Counted from the first letter of the stretch, positions 55,057 through 64,000 are shown. The stretch is 64,000 nt of DNA from Phycisphaerales bacterium (GCA_016709445.1 JADJMV010000001.1:310001-374000), one strand, 5' to 3'. Numbers and translations are program-made. Notes: a model not told the origin generated them from the sequence alone.

Positions 55057-56436
55057 CTACTCCTCCAGCTCCTCGATCTCCGAGACGGCTGGGCACGAGG
55101 CCACCACGGCGAGGCCGAGGATTCCCGACAAGAGCGAGGCGGCGAGGATGCCGACCTTGGCGTGGTCGAGTTCGTCCGGCAAGGCGGCGAAGGCGAGGTT
55201 GGCGATGAAGAGGGCCATGGTGAACCCGATGCCGCCGAGGCACGCCGCCCCAAAGATGTGACGCCAGGAGACGCCGCCGGGCAGCGCGCCGATCCCGAGC
55301 TTCACCGCGATCCACGCGGCCGCGAAGATACCCAGGGGCTTGCCGAGGAACAGGCCGAGGACGACACCGAGTGTGGTCCGGCTCCCCGCGGTGTCACCCA
55401 CGGAGCCGTGGAGTTCCACGCCGGCGTTGGCGAGGGCGAAGATGGGGATGACGGCGAAGACGGTCCAGGGGTGGATCGCCTCTTCGAGCCGGTGCAGGAC
55501 GGGGAGCACCTGCAGGCTGCTCCGGTGGACCGCCCACACGGCCGCACGCTGGGCGGGGCTCGTCTTGACATCGAAGTCCGGGTTGTCGGTGTACATCTCG
55601 AACTTCTCGAGGGCCGTGCGGCTGGCCTCGAGGTAGCGTCGCGGTCCCACGCGGGCGGTGGCCGGGATCGTCATGGCCCCGACCACGCCGGCGATCGTCG
55701 CGTGCACGCCGCTCTTGAAGACGAAGTACCAGAGCGCGATGCCGAACAGGAAGTAGATCCAGGGCGAGCGGACGCGCATGAGGTTGAGGCCCACCATGCA
55801 GGCGGTGACCAGGGCCGCGAGGAGGAGGTAGTTGGTGGCGAGGTCGTCGGTGTAGAAGATGGCGATGACGATGAGCGCGCCGAGATCGTCGGCGATGGCG
55901 AGGCTGGTGAGGAACACCTTGAGCGAGGTGGGGGCCTTGGAGCCGAGCAGCGAGAGGATGCCGAGGGCGAAGGCGATGTCGGTCGCCATCGGCACGCCCC
56001 AGCCGCCGATCGTCGGCCGGCCCCAATTGAGCGCCGCGTAGATGAGGGCCGGGCCGATCATGCCGCCGAGGGCGCCGGCGATGGGCAGCGCGGCCTTCTT
56101 GGGGCTGGAGAGCTCGCCGACGAGGATCTCACGCTTGATCTCGAGCCCCACGACGAAGAAGAAGAGCGCCATCAGGGCGTCGTTGATCCAGTGGCCGAGG
56201 CTCTTCGAAAGGTGAAACTCACCGAAGCCGATCGTGAGTTCTTCGACATGGAAGAGGTGGTGGTAGGAGTCGTGGGCTGCCGAGTTCGCCCAGACCATCG
56301 CCGCCACCGTGCAGGCGATGAGCACGATGCCGCCCGCGGCACTGGTGGCCGCGAATCGCTTGAAGGGGCTGGCCAGCCGCTCGACGGGCTCGGGGGCGGT
56401 CTGGTCGGCGGCTGTGGGGCCTCTGGGTCCGGCCAT
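55057..56436 (-). CDS. nhaA: Na+/H+ antiporter NhaA
   Basis: A 459-residue inner-membrane antiporter with about twelve helices. The ion-binding pair is in SLAIADDLGALIVIAIFYTD, equivalent to the two adjacent Asp residues of E. coli NhaA; WINDALMALFFFVVGLEIKR and GIGFTMALFIANLAF are further family signatures. It exchanges Na+ for H+ to control pH and salt. An additional charged loop (about residues 255-300) and an acidic C terminus are present. AGGAG lies six bases before the ATG. Confidence 0.96.
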   Translation of the reverse strand: MAGPRGPTAADQTAPEPVERLASPFKRFAATSAAGGIVLIACTVAAMVWANSAAHDSYHHLFHVEELTIGFGEFHLSKSLGHWINDALMALFFFVVGLEIKREILVGELSSPKKAALPIAGALGGMIGPALIYAALNWGRPTIGGWGVPMATDIAFALGILSLLGSKAPTSLKVFLTSLAIADDLGALIVIAIFYTDDLATNYLLLAALVTACMVGLNLMRVRSPWIYFLFGIALWYFVFKSGVHATIAGVVGAMTIPATARVGPRRYLEASRTALEKFEMYTDNPDFDVKTSPAQRAAVWAVHRSSLQVLPVLHRLEEAIHPWTVFAVIPIFALANAGVELHGSVGDTAGSRTTLGVVLGLFLGKPLGIFAAAWIAVKLGIGALPGGVSWRHIFGAACLGGIGFTMALFIANLAFAALPDELDHAKVGILAASLLSGILGLAVVASCPAVSEIEELEE

Positions 56437-56908
56437 GGCGGCTCCTGGTGTCGCGGGCGAGGGTGGCCAGACAGTGTAAGGGGATCCGGGGCGCCGCGCC
56501 CGAGGCGGACACGCTCGTGAAAGGAGTCGGCCAGCGCGAACGTGCGCCGCAGCTCGCCCGAAGCATCTCCCGGATTGTTCGCCGCACACTCCGACAAAGA
56601 GTTCGGTGTGGGGCAGGTGTGTGATCGGGGCCGGCGGGTCGGGGCGCCGAGTTTGCGGCGCTGGTGGCCCAATCTGGCCCGGAAGCTGGATGCGATCGAG
56701 CGATTGTTGCGCGTCGGCTGCGCCGATGCGCCGCGCGCTCTGGAGATGGCACTCCGGATATCCGTACGCGGCTCGCCAACTCCGCACAAGCGCCCGAGAG
56801 TTGCATGCGAGGAGGCGCCGATCGCATAGGATTCTGATATTCCTCACCGCCGCAATGTGAACGTTTCATCTCGCGCGCGGTCCAAAGAAAGAACCGGGGA
56901 GACATTCT
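56437..56908. other. Intergenic region without recognised gene
   Basis: About 470 bases between divergent nhaA and the entericidin-like gene. Open frames here show no familiar motif and look like compositional by-products. The right end (56825-56900) is richer in A/T and may contain the promoter of the small peptide gene. Confidence 0.45.
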
Positions 56909-57058
56909 GTGCGCCATACTCACGCCAAAGGGAAGACCCGATTGCTGCTCACCATCCTGGGTCTCGGCATGATGCTGCTCGCCGCCTGCAACACGACGAA
57001 GGGCGTGGGCAAGGACGTCGAGAATCTCGGCGAGAACATCCAGGACGCGGCGGACTAG
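56909..57058 (+). CDS. Entericidin-like small lipoprotein
   Basis: A 49-residue peptide starting at GTG with GGGGAG seven bases upstream. The leader LLLTILGLGMMLLAAC ends in a lipobox, and the mature part NTTKGVGKDVENLGENIQDA matches the entericidin A/B pattern (CNTxxGxGxDxxxxGxxI). Entericidins are envelope lipoproteins linked to stress; in many bacteria their role is unclear. It is too short for routine gene finding. A small hairpin (57082-57098) follows before the next gene. Confidence 0.85.
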   Translation: MRHTHAKGKTRLLLTILGLGMMLLAACNTTKGVGKDVENLGENIQDAAD

Positions 57059-57128
57059 GGCGGGGCGACATTCCCGAGCGAGCGGGCGCCACGCCCGCAT
57101 GGATGCACACTCCGGAAAGGAGCCTGTT

Positions 57129-57308
57129 GTGATTTACGGCATCATCGGCCTCGTCGTGCTCGTACTGGATGTGATCGCGATCATCAGCCTGCTGGCCGGC
57201 CGGGGCAGCGTCGGGCACAAGCTGCTCTGGATCCTGCTCATTCTCCTGCTCCCGCTGATCGGCATGGTGCTCTACTACCTGATCGGGCGCAGCTCGGCCG
57301 ATGCATGA
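57129..57308 (+). CDS. PLDc_N-type small membrane protein
   Basis: A 59-residue protein with two membrane helices separated by a basic loop (VIYGIIGLVVLVLDVIAIIS; LLWILLILLLPLIGMVLYYL), ending IGRSSADA. It matches the PLDc_N (phospholipase D N-terminal-like) module, which here stands alone. The GTG at 57129 has GGAG seven bases upstream. With the entericidin-like gene 70 bases before it, it may form a small envelope-stress unit. Confidence 0.8.
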   Translation: MIYGIIGLVVLVLDVIAIISLLAGRGSVGHKLLWILLILLLPLIGMVLYYLIGRSSADA

Positions 57309-57351
57309 CGGGGCGGCGCCGGACGCGGCCCGTGCGTGGTATCCTGCGCCG

Positions 57352-59082
57352 ATGCGCCATGCTCTTGCCCGTCTCGTGCTCTCGGTGGCGGTCCTGGCGG
57401 CCGCGGCCCGGGCGCAGAGCTTTGTCGGATCTTTCGCGCACGGCGCGGTCGCGGCCGACCAGGAGATCGCGTCGGAGGCCGGCGCCCGGATGCTGCGGGC
57501 CGGCGGGAACGCCGTCGATGCCGCCGTCGCCGCGGGCTTTGCCCTCAGCGTCGTCCGCCCGCAGAGCTGCGGGATCGGCGGCGGCGGGTTCATGGTGATC
57601 TATTTACCGGAAGACCCGCATCACGGGCGCGTCCTGACCGCGCTCGATTTCCGCGAGACGGCGCCGGCGGGCGCGACGCCGGGCATGTTCACCGCCCGGG
57701 GCATCGCTCGCGACGCGAGCACCGACTCGGGGCTCGCGGTGGCTGTGCCGGGCAGCGTCGCGGGGCTGCTCTACGCCCTCGAGCAATACGGCACGATGGA
57801 CCGGCGCGAGGTCTTGGCGCCCGCGATCCTGGCAGCGGAAGGTGGGTTCGAGGCCGATGAGGCGTACGTATCGGCGGTGCACGCGGGCGCAGAGCGGCTT
57901 GACGAAACGGAACGAGCCGCGCGACCATGGCTCTGGCGCGAGTTGCTGCGCGGCGGTCAGGTCGCGGTTGGGGACCGCATCGCGAACCCGCGCCAGGCGG
58001 CGCTGCTGCGGGCCATCGCGGACGAGGGGGCGCAGGCGTTCTACGGTGATGCCAGCATCGTCGCGGCCGCCCAGGACGCCGGGGGCATCCTGACGCGCGA
58101 GGATCTGCTCGCGTATGCGCCCGCGGAAGTGAACCCGCTCTCGTTCGGGTTCGGCGGGCGGAAGTTTCTCACGATGCCGCCGCCCTCGAGCGGTGGCATC
58201 GTGCTGGCGCAGGCGTTCGGCATGCTGGAACGCCGGGGGATTGCCGCGCGGCGGGACGGGGCGTGGACGCCGGCGGATACGCACGTCTTGATCGAGGCGT
58301 GGAAGCACGCGTTCGCCGATCGGGCGGAGTGGCTGGGAGATCCGGCGTTTGTCGATGTGCCGATGGAGCGTCTGCTGAGCAGGGAGTACCTCGACGCGAG
58401 GGCGGCCCTGATCGATGACGAGCGGACGCGGGCGCCGGACGAGTACGGCACGCGCGAGGAATCGGCGGGGCCGCAAGCGCCCGTGGACGATTCTGGCACG
58501 AGCCACCTGTGCGCCGTGGACCAGTGGGGCGGGGCGGTGGCGTGCACGCAGACGATCAACCTGGAGTTCGGCTCGCTGGTGAGCGTGGAGCAGTGGGGCT
58601 TCTGCCTGAACAACGAGATGGACGACTTCACGGCGCGTCCCGGGGAGCCCAACGCCTTCGGGCTGATCCAGAGCGCACGGAACGCGCCGGAGCCGGGAAA
58701 GCGCCCGCTCAGCAGCATGACCCCGACGATCGTGCTGGATGCACGCGGACGGGTCCTCGCGGTGGCGGGGGCGTCCGGGGGGCCGCGGATCATCACGGGG
58801 ACGATGCAGGTGCTGCTCAACGTGCTGGTGCGGGGGATCGAGGCTGGTGAGGCGGTGGCGACGCCGCGCCTGCATCATCAGTGGATGCCGGACGAGGTGA
58901 AGTTGGAGCCGGGGCTGCGGGATGGGGAGAGTGCGGCGGGGCTGCGGGCGTCTCTGGAGGCCCGGGGGCACGTGCTGGGCGAGGCAGCCGACGTCGGAGT
59001 GGTGCAGTTGATTGTGCGGGTGGGGGACGGCTGGAGCGCGGCCTGCGATCCACGGAAGGGCGGGAGGCCGGCGGGGCACTGA
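57352..59082 (+). CDS. ggt: Gamma-glutamyltransferase
   Basis: A 576-residue exported enzyme (signal peptide ending AAARAQ) that cleaves or transfers gamma-glutamyl groups, for example from glutathione. As an Ntn hydrolase it is expected to self-cleave before the Thr in DSGTSHLCAVDQWGGAVA. Other family marks are GGNAVDAAVAAGFALSVVRP, CGIGGGGFMVIYL, FLTMPPPSSGGIVLAQAF, LNNEMDDF, GKRPLSSMTPTIV and AGASGGPRIITGTMQVLLNV. The ATG at 57352 begins the signal peptide. Confidence 0.95.
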   Translation: MRHALARLVLSVAVLAAAARAQSFVGSFAHGAVAADQEIASEAGARMLRAGGNAVDAAVAAGFALSVVRPQSCGIGGGGFMVIYLPEDPHHGRVLTALDFRETAPAGATPGMFTARGIARDASTDSGLAVAVPGSVAGLLYALEQYGTMDRREVLAPAILAAEGGFEADEAYVSAVHAGAERLDETERAARPWLWRELLRGGQVAVGDRIANPRQAALLRAIADEGAQAFYGDASIVAAAQDAGGILTREDLLAYAPAEVNPLSFGFGGRKFLTMPPPSSGGIVLAQAFGMLERRGIAARRDGAWTPADTHVLIEAWKHAFADRAEWLGDPAFVDVPMERLLSREYLDARAALIDDERTRAPDEYGTREESAGPQAPVDDSGTSHLCAVDQWGGAVACTQTINLEFGSLVSVEQWGFCLNNEMDDFTARPGEPNAFGLIQSARNAPEPGKRPLSSMTPTIVLDARGRVLAVAGASGGPRIITGTMQVLLNVLVRGIEAGEAVATPRLHHQWMPDEVKLEPGLRDGESAAGLRASLEARGHVLGEAADVGVVQLIVRVGDGWSAACDPRKGGRPAGH

Positions 59083-59123
59083 GCGTCGGAGACTCGGATC
59101 GCTTCAGGGTGGTACGCTCGGGC

Positions 59124-60089
59124 ATGGCAACAGTCTTCCTGAACGGGTCATTCGTCGAGCAATCCGAGGCCAGGCTTTCCGCGTTCGACTCGTCGGTGCA
59201 GCACGGCGTCGGGCTGTTCGAGACGATGCTGGGCGGAACGACGGGGCTCGACGAGACGTGGGTGTACCGACTCGATGAACACCTGGAGCGCCTCGCGGCC
59301 AGCGCGCGGGAGCTTGGGCTCGCGCAGCACCTGCGCGTCCAGGGCCTGTACGACGCGGTGATGGAGACGGTGGCGCGGGCGGGCCATCCGCGGACGCGGG
59401 TGCGGCTCACCATTACCGGGGGCGAACTGCAACTGCTCCGGGCGGCAACAGGGGACGAGGCCGATGCGAAATCCACCGACGGAGCCGCCGCCGCGACGCT
59501 GCTGATCGTCGCGCAGCCGGCGACAGAATACCCGCCGGCGATGTTCGAGCGGGGCGTCATGGTCGGGATCGCCGACGCGCGGGCCAACCCGCTGAACCCA
59601 TTCGAGGGGCACAAGACGCTGAACTATTGGTGGCGGCTCCGCGAGCTTCAGGCGGCCGCGGCGAAGGGCGGGGCCGAGGCGATCGTGCTCCAGGTCTCGA
59701 ACCACCTGTGCGGCGGGTGTGTGAGCAACGTATTCCTTGTGAAGGACGGCGCCCTCTCGACGCCTATCGCGCGCGGTGAAGAGCAGGGGGGGACGCCCGA
59801 TGGGGGTGAGGCCGCGACGATCCGCGGCGCGCTGCCGAGCCCGGTGCTTCCCGGAATAACGCGGGCGGCCGTGATGGAGCTGGCGGAGATGCGGTCCCTC
59901 TCCGTCGAGCGCCGCATGCTCTCGATCGATGATCTGCTGGGTGCCGACGAGGTGTTCCTGACCAATTCGAGCTGGGGCGTGCTCCCCGTGGTGGCGGTCG
60001 AGGCACACCCGATCGGAAAGGGCCGGCCAGGAGAAATGACCCGGGCGCTCCGGGCCGCCTGGATGCGGTCCATCGAGGGGGAGTCCTGA
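59124..60089 (+). CDS. Class IV PLP aminotransferase / aminodeoxychorismate lyase-like
   Basis: A 321-residue fold-type IV PLP enzyme. It begins VFLNGSFVEQSEARLSAFDS and has HGVGLFETM, the Schiff-base lysine in NPFEGHKTLNYWWRLRE, and the cofactor phosphate loop CVSNVFLVKDG with LPGITRAAVMEL. These features fit PabC, D-amino acid or branched-chain aminotransferases; the HKTxNY form favours the PabC/D-amino acid group, but the substrate cannot be fixed from sequence. It follows the gamma-glutamyltransferase by 41 bases and may be co-transcribed. Confidence 0.88.
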   Translation: MATVFLNGSFVEQSEARLSAFDSSVQHGVGLFETMLGGTTGLDETWVYRLDEHLERLAASARELGLAQHLRVQGLYDAVMETVARAGHPRTRVRLTITGGELQLLRAATGDEADAKSTDGAAAATLLIVAQPATEYPPAMFERGVMVGIADARANPLNPFEGHKTLNYWWRLRELQAAAAKGGAEAIVLQVSNHLCGGCVSNVFLVKDGALSTPIARGEEQGGTPDGGEAATIRGALPSPVLPGITRAAVMELAEMRSLSVERRMLSIDDLLGADEVFLTNSSWGVLPVVAVEAHPIGKGRPGEMTRALRAAWMRSIEGES

Positions 60090-60098
60090 GCGTGCCGC

Positions 60099-61379
60099 CT
60101 AGAGCGTGACGCCCCGGAAGGTCGGCGTGAAATCCGGGAAGACGAAGGGGAGATCGGAGTTGGCGAGCCGGTTCTGCACGATCTCGGCCAGGATGTCGCG
60201 GTAGTCGATGGTGATCGCCAAGTCTTGACCCTCATAGAGCAGGTCGGGATTGAGCCCGGGCCACTGGGAGAGCACGCGCCCTCCGGCGATGTGGCGCCCC
60301 ATGAGCATCATCACGTTCCCGTGACCGTGATCGCATCCGCGGCTCCCGTTCTCGGCCACCACGCGGCCGAACTCGGACATGGCAGCAAGCGTCACATCGG
60401 GCCCGTCGGTGATCACATCAAGATGGAATGCGGCGAGCGCACCGGCGAAGTCTGCCATGAGGTAGGCCATGTAGCCATCGCGCGGTCCCTGCGATTCATG
60501 CGTGTCCCAACTCCCGAGATCAAGGGTCAGGGCTTCGACATTGACCCGAGCCTTGATGAGCGCGGCGCAACATTTGAGCGAGTAGCCAAACTCAGAATCG
60601 GGGTACACCGCGCCGTGGGCGGGGATGTACCCCGCAAAGTCGATGGCATCGAGGAGGGCCAGGGTGTTGATCGTGCTTTCCGCGGAAGCCCGGAGCAGAG
60701 AACCGGCATGGCCGTACATGTCCCCGATGGCCTCGAGACGCTCGTCCTTGGTCTCCTCGCGGCCGTTGAGGCTGGAGTCGTCGAGGTCGGGGAATGGGAG
60801 CGAGCGCGGCGCCCCGACGAGCGAACGCGGCAGACCGTTGCTCACGCCGATCGCGCGGACCAGGGCGTCGGCGTCGAGCGGTGGCACCGTCAGCAGGTGC
60901 CGACCGATCCAGCCGGTGAAGAGCGCGGGGTCTCGGGGCTTCCCGACCTCCATGAAGTGCATCGCATCGAAGTGCGATCGCGTGGTATCGACGGAGCCCG
61001 TCGCATGCACGAAGAGCAGGTGCCCCGCGAGATAGGGTTGGAGGAGCGACGCCATCGCGGGGGCGAGGCCGAAGAAGCCGTCGAGATCGGTGGCGGCGAA
61101 CTGGTCGCCGCCGTCCGGGCGCGGGATGTTGATCGTCGGGCGGGCGTTGTAGTAGTCCGGATCGCCGTGGGGGACGCAGAGAGTCAGGCCGTCGGCGCCG
61201 CCGCGCAGGAAGATGGACACGAGGATGTCCCGCGCCGTCGGCCGCCCGGGCCGAGCGTAGGACACGCGTGGCAGCCAGGCGGGCGCGAGCGCGGCCGAGA
61301 GCGCGGCCGCGCCGCCAAGTCCGAGGAACTGCCGGCGCGAGACGTCGAGATACTCGGTGCAACCGCAGGGGCGTGGCAT
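60099..61379 (-). CDS. DUF1501 protein with Tat signal
   Basis: A 426-residue protein with a twin-arginine signal (SRRQFLGLGGAAALSAALAP) followed by the DUF1501 domain (ILVSIFLRGGADGLTLCVPH, LDLGSWDTHESQG, AMSEFGRVVAENGSRGCDHG), a sulfatase-like alkaline phosphatase-superfamily fold of unknown reaction. Export in folded form is expected. GGAG lies seven bases before the ATG. It starts 15 bases after the DUF1800 gene; the two are a well-known inseparable pair in planctomycetes and other phyla. Confidence 0.93.
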   Translation of the reverse strand: MPRPCGCTEYLDVSRRQFLGLGGAAALSAALAPAWLPRVSYARPGRPTARDILVSIFLRGGADGLTLCVPHGDPDYYNARPTINIPRPDGGDQFAATDLDGFFGLAPAMASLLQPYLAGHLLFVHATGSVDTTRSHFDAMHFMEVGKPRDPALFTGWIGRHLLTVPPLDADALVRAIGVSNGLPRSLVGAPRSLPFPDLDDSSLNGREETKDERLEAIGDMYGHAGSLLRASAESTINTLALLDAIDFAGYIPAHGAVYPDSEFGYSLKCCAALIKARVNVEALTLDLGSWDTHESQGPRDGYMAYLMADFAGALAAFHLDVITDGPDVTLAAMSEFGRVVAENGSRGCDHGHGNVMMLMGRHIAGGRVLSQWPGLNPDLLYEGQDLAITIDYRDILAEIVQNRLANSDLPFVFPDFTPTFRGVTL

Positions 61380-61394
61380 GGTCGATCTCCGCGA

Positions 61395-63062
61395 CTAGTA
61401 CTGCTGGAATGCGGGCCCGGCAATCGCGAGGCCGATGGTGTCGATGATGCGATTGGCGTTGAAGGGCGCGGGCCCGAGGTATGCAGCCAGAGCCGCGCGC
61501 TCGTCCTTCCGGAGCTGCCCACCGAACAGGAGTGTGTCGATCGCCTCGAGGATCTCCGCGGCGGTGCTCTTGAGAAACGGAGCAAAGTCCGTGGCGACTT
61601 CTTGCTGCTCCTGCAGCAGGTAGAAACTGTACTGCCACCTGGGGAGGATGTGCCCCGCCCAATACGCCGCGGCGTCCGGGTAGCCGTTGGGCGGAACCCA
61701 GAAAAACGGGAGCTGGCCCATGAGGTCGGTGACGTAGATCAGACCCCAATACGCCTGGATGTAGGTCGGGACAGCCCGGAGCGTCGAGCAGGCGAGGTGG
61801 AACGGCCGTTTGAGCCGCGGCGGCGCGCAGGCGAGCCACCGCTCGGCGAGCACGACGCGGAGCATCGAGCGGATGTCGCCGTCGGTGGCAAGGTATGCCC
61901 CGGCGATCTGGTCGACGAGTTCCTCGGGAGGGTTCTCGCCCCAGAATCGGACGGCGAGTTTGCGGGCGAGGAATCGGGCTGTGAGCGGGGCGCCCTTGGG
62001 CGAGTGGCACAGGATGTCGATGACACGGTCCCCGTCCTCGACACCGCCGCCGTTGGGAATCTTGTACCCCAGAACGCGCTTGGTCCCGTAGTCGTGCCAA
62101 TAGGGCTCAAACCGGAATTCGCCGAGCGTGTGGCTGTTGACGTTGTAGTCGATGGTCCAGCCCGTGAAGCAGCGGGCGACCTGCTCCATGTCCGATTGGG
62201 TGAAGTTGTCGACACCGAGCGTGTGCAACTCGAGCAGCTCGCGGGCGTAGTTCTGGTTGGGCGATCCGACGAGGCTGAAGGCCCCGTCAAGATAGGTCAG
62301 CATGGCGGGGCTGCGTGCCGAGGCCCTCAGCAGATCGGAGAACTTGCCCATCGCATGGGGACGGATCACGTCGCGGTCGTCGATCGGTTTGAAGATCGAG
62401 CACTCGTCCTTGTAGAGATAGATGTTGAAGTGGTCGGACCAGAACTCCACCATCCGCTCGAAGAGCTGCCGACGACTCGTCGCCGCCCTCAGAAAGGTGG
62501 CCATGAGCAACTCGTAGGTCATCGTCGAGTCGCCGGCGATGAAGCGGAGCACGTGTCGGCGTGGGGTCTCGTCAAGCGTCTCAAACTCCGAGGCGAGCCG
62601 CGCGTCCAGCACGCTATCGTCGATCTGTTCCAGGTTGAGCTGCCGCTCGAGATAGGCCGCGGGCCCGTCCGCATAGGCCTCGGAGAGCTCGGTCCACGAG
62701 AAGCCGAATGTCGTCCGGTCGACGACACGCCGCGGGAAGTCAAACACGCACGGCCCAGCCGCGCCCGACCCCGCCGTGGCGCGCCCATCGGGCGCGAAGA
62801 GATCCGGGGCCGGATCGATGGATGCGGAGCCGGGCCAATCCGACGGGGCGGAACACAGCTCCTCCGGTGGTTCCTGTGCCCTCGCGAGGCTCGCGGCCAG
62901 GCGTCGCACCTCTCGAATCCGATCGGGATGGGAGCCCGCCTCCAACAATCGCTCCAGCCTGCCGGTCCGCCCAGGTGCCCCGCTCTCGTGGCGTGCGAGC
63001 CGCTCAAGCAGCCAGGTCGGGGTGCCGCTCGTGGTGGTCGTGAAGGTGGGGGGGATCGCCAT
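61395..63062 (-). CDS. DUF1800 protein
   Basis: A 555-residue DUF1800-family protein: RRVVDRTTFGFSWTELSEAY near residue 115, ERMVEFWSDHFNIYLYKDE, NQNYARELLELHTLGVDNFT, and ARFLARKLAVRFWGENPPEE. The function is unknown, but it is nearly always encoded with DUF1501, as here. The first 100 residues are variable and show no obvious signal peptide. GGAG lies six bases before the ATG at 63062. Confidence 0.92.
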   Translation of the reverse strand: MAIPPTFTTTTSGTPTWLLERLARHESGAPGRTGRLERLLEAGSHPDRIREVRRLAASLARAQEPPEELCSAPSDWPGSASIDPAPDLFAPDGRATAGSGAAGPCVFDFPRRVVDRTTFGFSWTELSEAYADGPAAYLERQLNLEQIDDSVLDARLASEFETLDETPRRHVLRFIAGDSTMTYELLMATFLRAATSRRQLFERMVEFWSDHFNIYLYKDECSIFKPIDDRDVIRPHAMGKFSDLLRASARSPAMLTYLDGAFSLVGSPNQNYARELLELHTLGVDNFTQSDMEQVARCFTGWTIDYNVNSHTLGEFRFEPYWHDYGTKRVLGYKIPNGGGVEDGDRVIDILCHSPKGAPLTARFLARKLAVRFWGENPPEELVDQIAGAYLATDGDIRSMLRVVLAERWLACAPPRLKRPFHLACSTLRAVPTYIQAYWGLIYVTDLMGQLPFFWVPPNGYPDAAAYWAGHILPRWQYSFYLLQEQQEVATDFAPFLKSTAAEILEAIDTLLFGGQLRKDERAALAAYLGPAPFNANRIIDTIGLAIAGPAFQQY

Positions 63063-63191
63063 GGAACACTCCGGGTCTTGGGGCGCCGACGCCCGAGCTT
63101 GCCCGGCCTGAGTGGGATTCCTCGCTCGCGTATTGCGATGCGGTCCGTGCGGCGCGCGATCCACACGCCCGCGGCCGGGCGTCCGACGCGC

Positions 63192-63482
63192 CTAGCGGCG
63201 ACTGATGACGCGGACGTTCCGCCGGCCGGTTCGCTCGAAGCGGAAAAGCGAACGCACGCTGTGCCAAGTGTGCAGAACCGCCGCAAGCAGCAGGAAGACG
63301 AGGAAGGCGATCAGGAGTGCCGGCACCACCAAGAGCAGTACCACCGCAAGCAAGACCACGGCCCCGGCCGTGAGCGCGACCCGACTCACCCAGGAAGGCT
63401 GAGTCCGGACCACCGTGAAGACCCGACCGGCAGTCTGGCCGGATCTGGCCGCCTGCTCCCGTATGGAGGTATAGGTCCACAT
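63192..63482 (-). CDS. Small membrane protein
   Basis: A 96-residue protein with a cytoplasmic arm, one long or two short hydrophobic helices (VALTAGAVVLLAVVLLLVVP; LLIAFLVFLLLAAVLHTW) and a basic tail rich in Arg (RTGRRNVRVISRR). No family is recognised. It lies 130 bases before the DUF1800 gene on the same strand; no terminator is visible between them. Confidence 0.65.
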   Translation of the reverse strand: MWTYTSIREQAARSGQTAGRVFTVVRTQPSWVSRVALTAGAVVLLAVVLLLVVPALLIAFLVFLLLAAVLHTWHSVRSLFRFERTGRRNVRVISRR

Positions 63483-63608
63483 TCCACACAGATTGTAGGG
63501 ACCCGGCTCCGGTGCCTTTCACGCGCCCGCGCGATCCCGGCTGAGGGCCTCTGAAGCCGCATTCCGGTCTGGCCCTGCGGTGATGGAGCAACGCCGTCGT
63601 GCGAAGCG

Positions 63609-64000
63609 TCACCGGCGCCGACGTGCAATCAGAGCCAATGCGGCGCCCGCAAGGGCCGTGGCGGCGCCGGGCGACGGGACCACCGCGAGCTGATCCTGAG
63701 CAGTGGGGGAGCGCAGGGCGACCAGCCCCGCGTAGGACGAACCCGATCCGACCGAATCAAAGAGCGACTCAACGCTGCTCAGGACCGTCCCCGAGAGTGC
63801 GGAGCCATCGAGGTTGGCGGCCCGGAACCAGCCTTCGCTCAGGTTGAGACTCGCGCGGCCGGCGTGCCAGTCGTAGTCGTTCACGACCTCCCAGACCGCA
63901 AGCTGGAACGCGGCGGCAAAGTCATTGGATCCGTTGAGGTCGAGCTGCGCGCCGTTCGCGGCCGCGAAGAGGTCGCGGACGGCGCCGGCCGTCCGCGGGC
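63609..64000 (-). CDS. PEP-CTERM-like exported protein, C-terminal part (runs off window)
   Basis: The last 130 residues of a longer protein. The body contains DFAAAFQLAVWEVVNDYDW, a run common in PEP-CTERM proteins. The end has VVPSPGAATALAGAALALIA then RRRR: a VPSPG turn, a membrane helix and a basic tail, the layout of a PEP-CTERM/exosortase sorting signal. The product is expected to be exported and processed at this end. The start lies beyond the window. Confidence 0.8.
   Translation of the reverse strand, partial: PRTAGAVRDLFAAANGAQLDLNGSNDFAAAFQLAVWEVVNDYDWHAGRASLNLSEGWFRAANLDGSALSGTVLSSVESLFDSVGSGSSYAGLVALRSPTAQDQLAVVPSPGAATALAGAALALIARRRR

Noticed and set aside
56542..56829. A 95-codon open frame between nhaA and the entericidin-like gene
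   Set aside because: No ribosome site, no motif and a composition typical of non-coding GC-rich sequence.
60225..63554. A 1,109-codon open frame opposite DUF1501/DUF1800
   Set aside because: Composition is that of an antisense shadow; the minus-strand genes have clear family motifs and ribosome sites.

Overview
The window is a GC-rich chromosomal segment that reads as a planctomycete, most likely of the Phycisphaerae/Phycisphaerales type. The support is its family mix: several pseudopilins with an N-terminal cleavage/methylation motif, secreted proteins ending in a dockerin-like DFNGDG...FLNxW..GC tail, a PEP-CTERM-like C terminus, a DUF1800-DUF1501 pair, an ECF sigma factor overlapping a Ser/Thr kinase, and tandem right-handed beta-helix proteins. 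This placement is inference from gene content. No rRNA, tRNA or CRISPR array was seen.

Layout. 1-7.7 kb: a secreted protein, comEC, a pseudopilin, and a TsaC/Sua5-like plus arginine-phosphatase fusion coupled to rpiB. 7.7-15.4 kb: a frame-broken beta-propeller protein, small membrane and lipoprotein genes, and an ABC exporter with a His-rich loop. 15.4-19.3 kb: a dockerin-tailed protein, an XylR-like AraC regulator flanked by similar dyads, and a pseudopilin with a small membrane partner. 19.3-26.5 kb: a complete-looking histidine operon. 26.5-41.6 kb: mostly secreted proteins (FAD oxidoreductase, four beta-helix paralogues, three dockerin-tailed proteins) plus a sigma/kinase pair. 41.6-46.5 kb: a glycosyltransferase, a RAYT-type transposase gene inside its own REP-like palindromes, and purB. 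46.6-52.3 kb: clpB, hpf, an EEP-family protein and another pseudopilin pair. 52.3-64 kb: sulfotransferase, alkaline phosphatase, nhaA, an entericidin-like peptide, gamma-glutamyltransferase, an aminotransferase, DUF1501/DUF1800 and a PEP-CTERM fragment.

The most notable system is the histidine locus. It starts with a 19-codon leader peptide holding seven His codons, then a rho-independent terminator and a competing antiterminator pairing, which is a textbook attenuator not noticed by long-ORF gene calling. Behind it come hisG, hisC, hisB, a hisH-hisF fusion (as in yeast HIS7) and one 886-residue protein joining HisA, HisI, HisE and HisD (fungal HIS4-like order with HisA added). Every junction after hisG is joined by stop/start overlaps, twice through tiny bridging ORFs. 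Only histidinol-phosphate phosphatase is missing.

The second system is a REP/RAYT unit. A single-domain HUH transposase gene at 44108-44599 sits between inverted pairs of a 25-nt palindromic element, and more copies form an array between purB and clpB.

Quality note: six genes carry a single-base gain or loss, five of them clearly in short G/C runs. This pattern fits base-calling error better than biology, so those genes may be intact in the organism.
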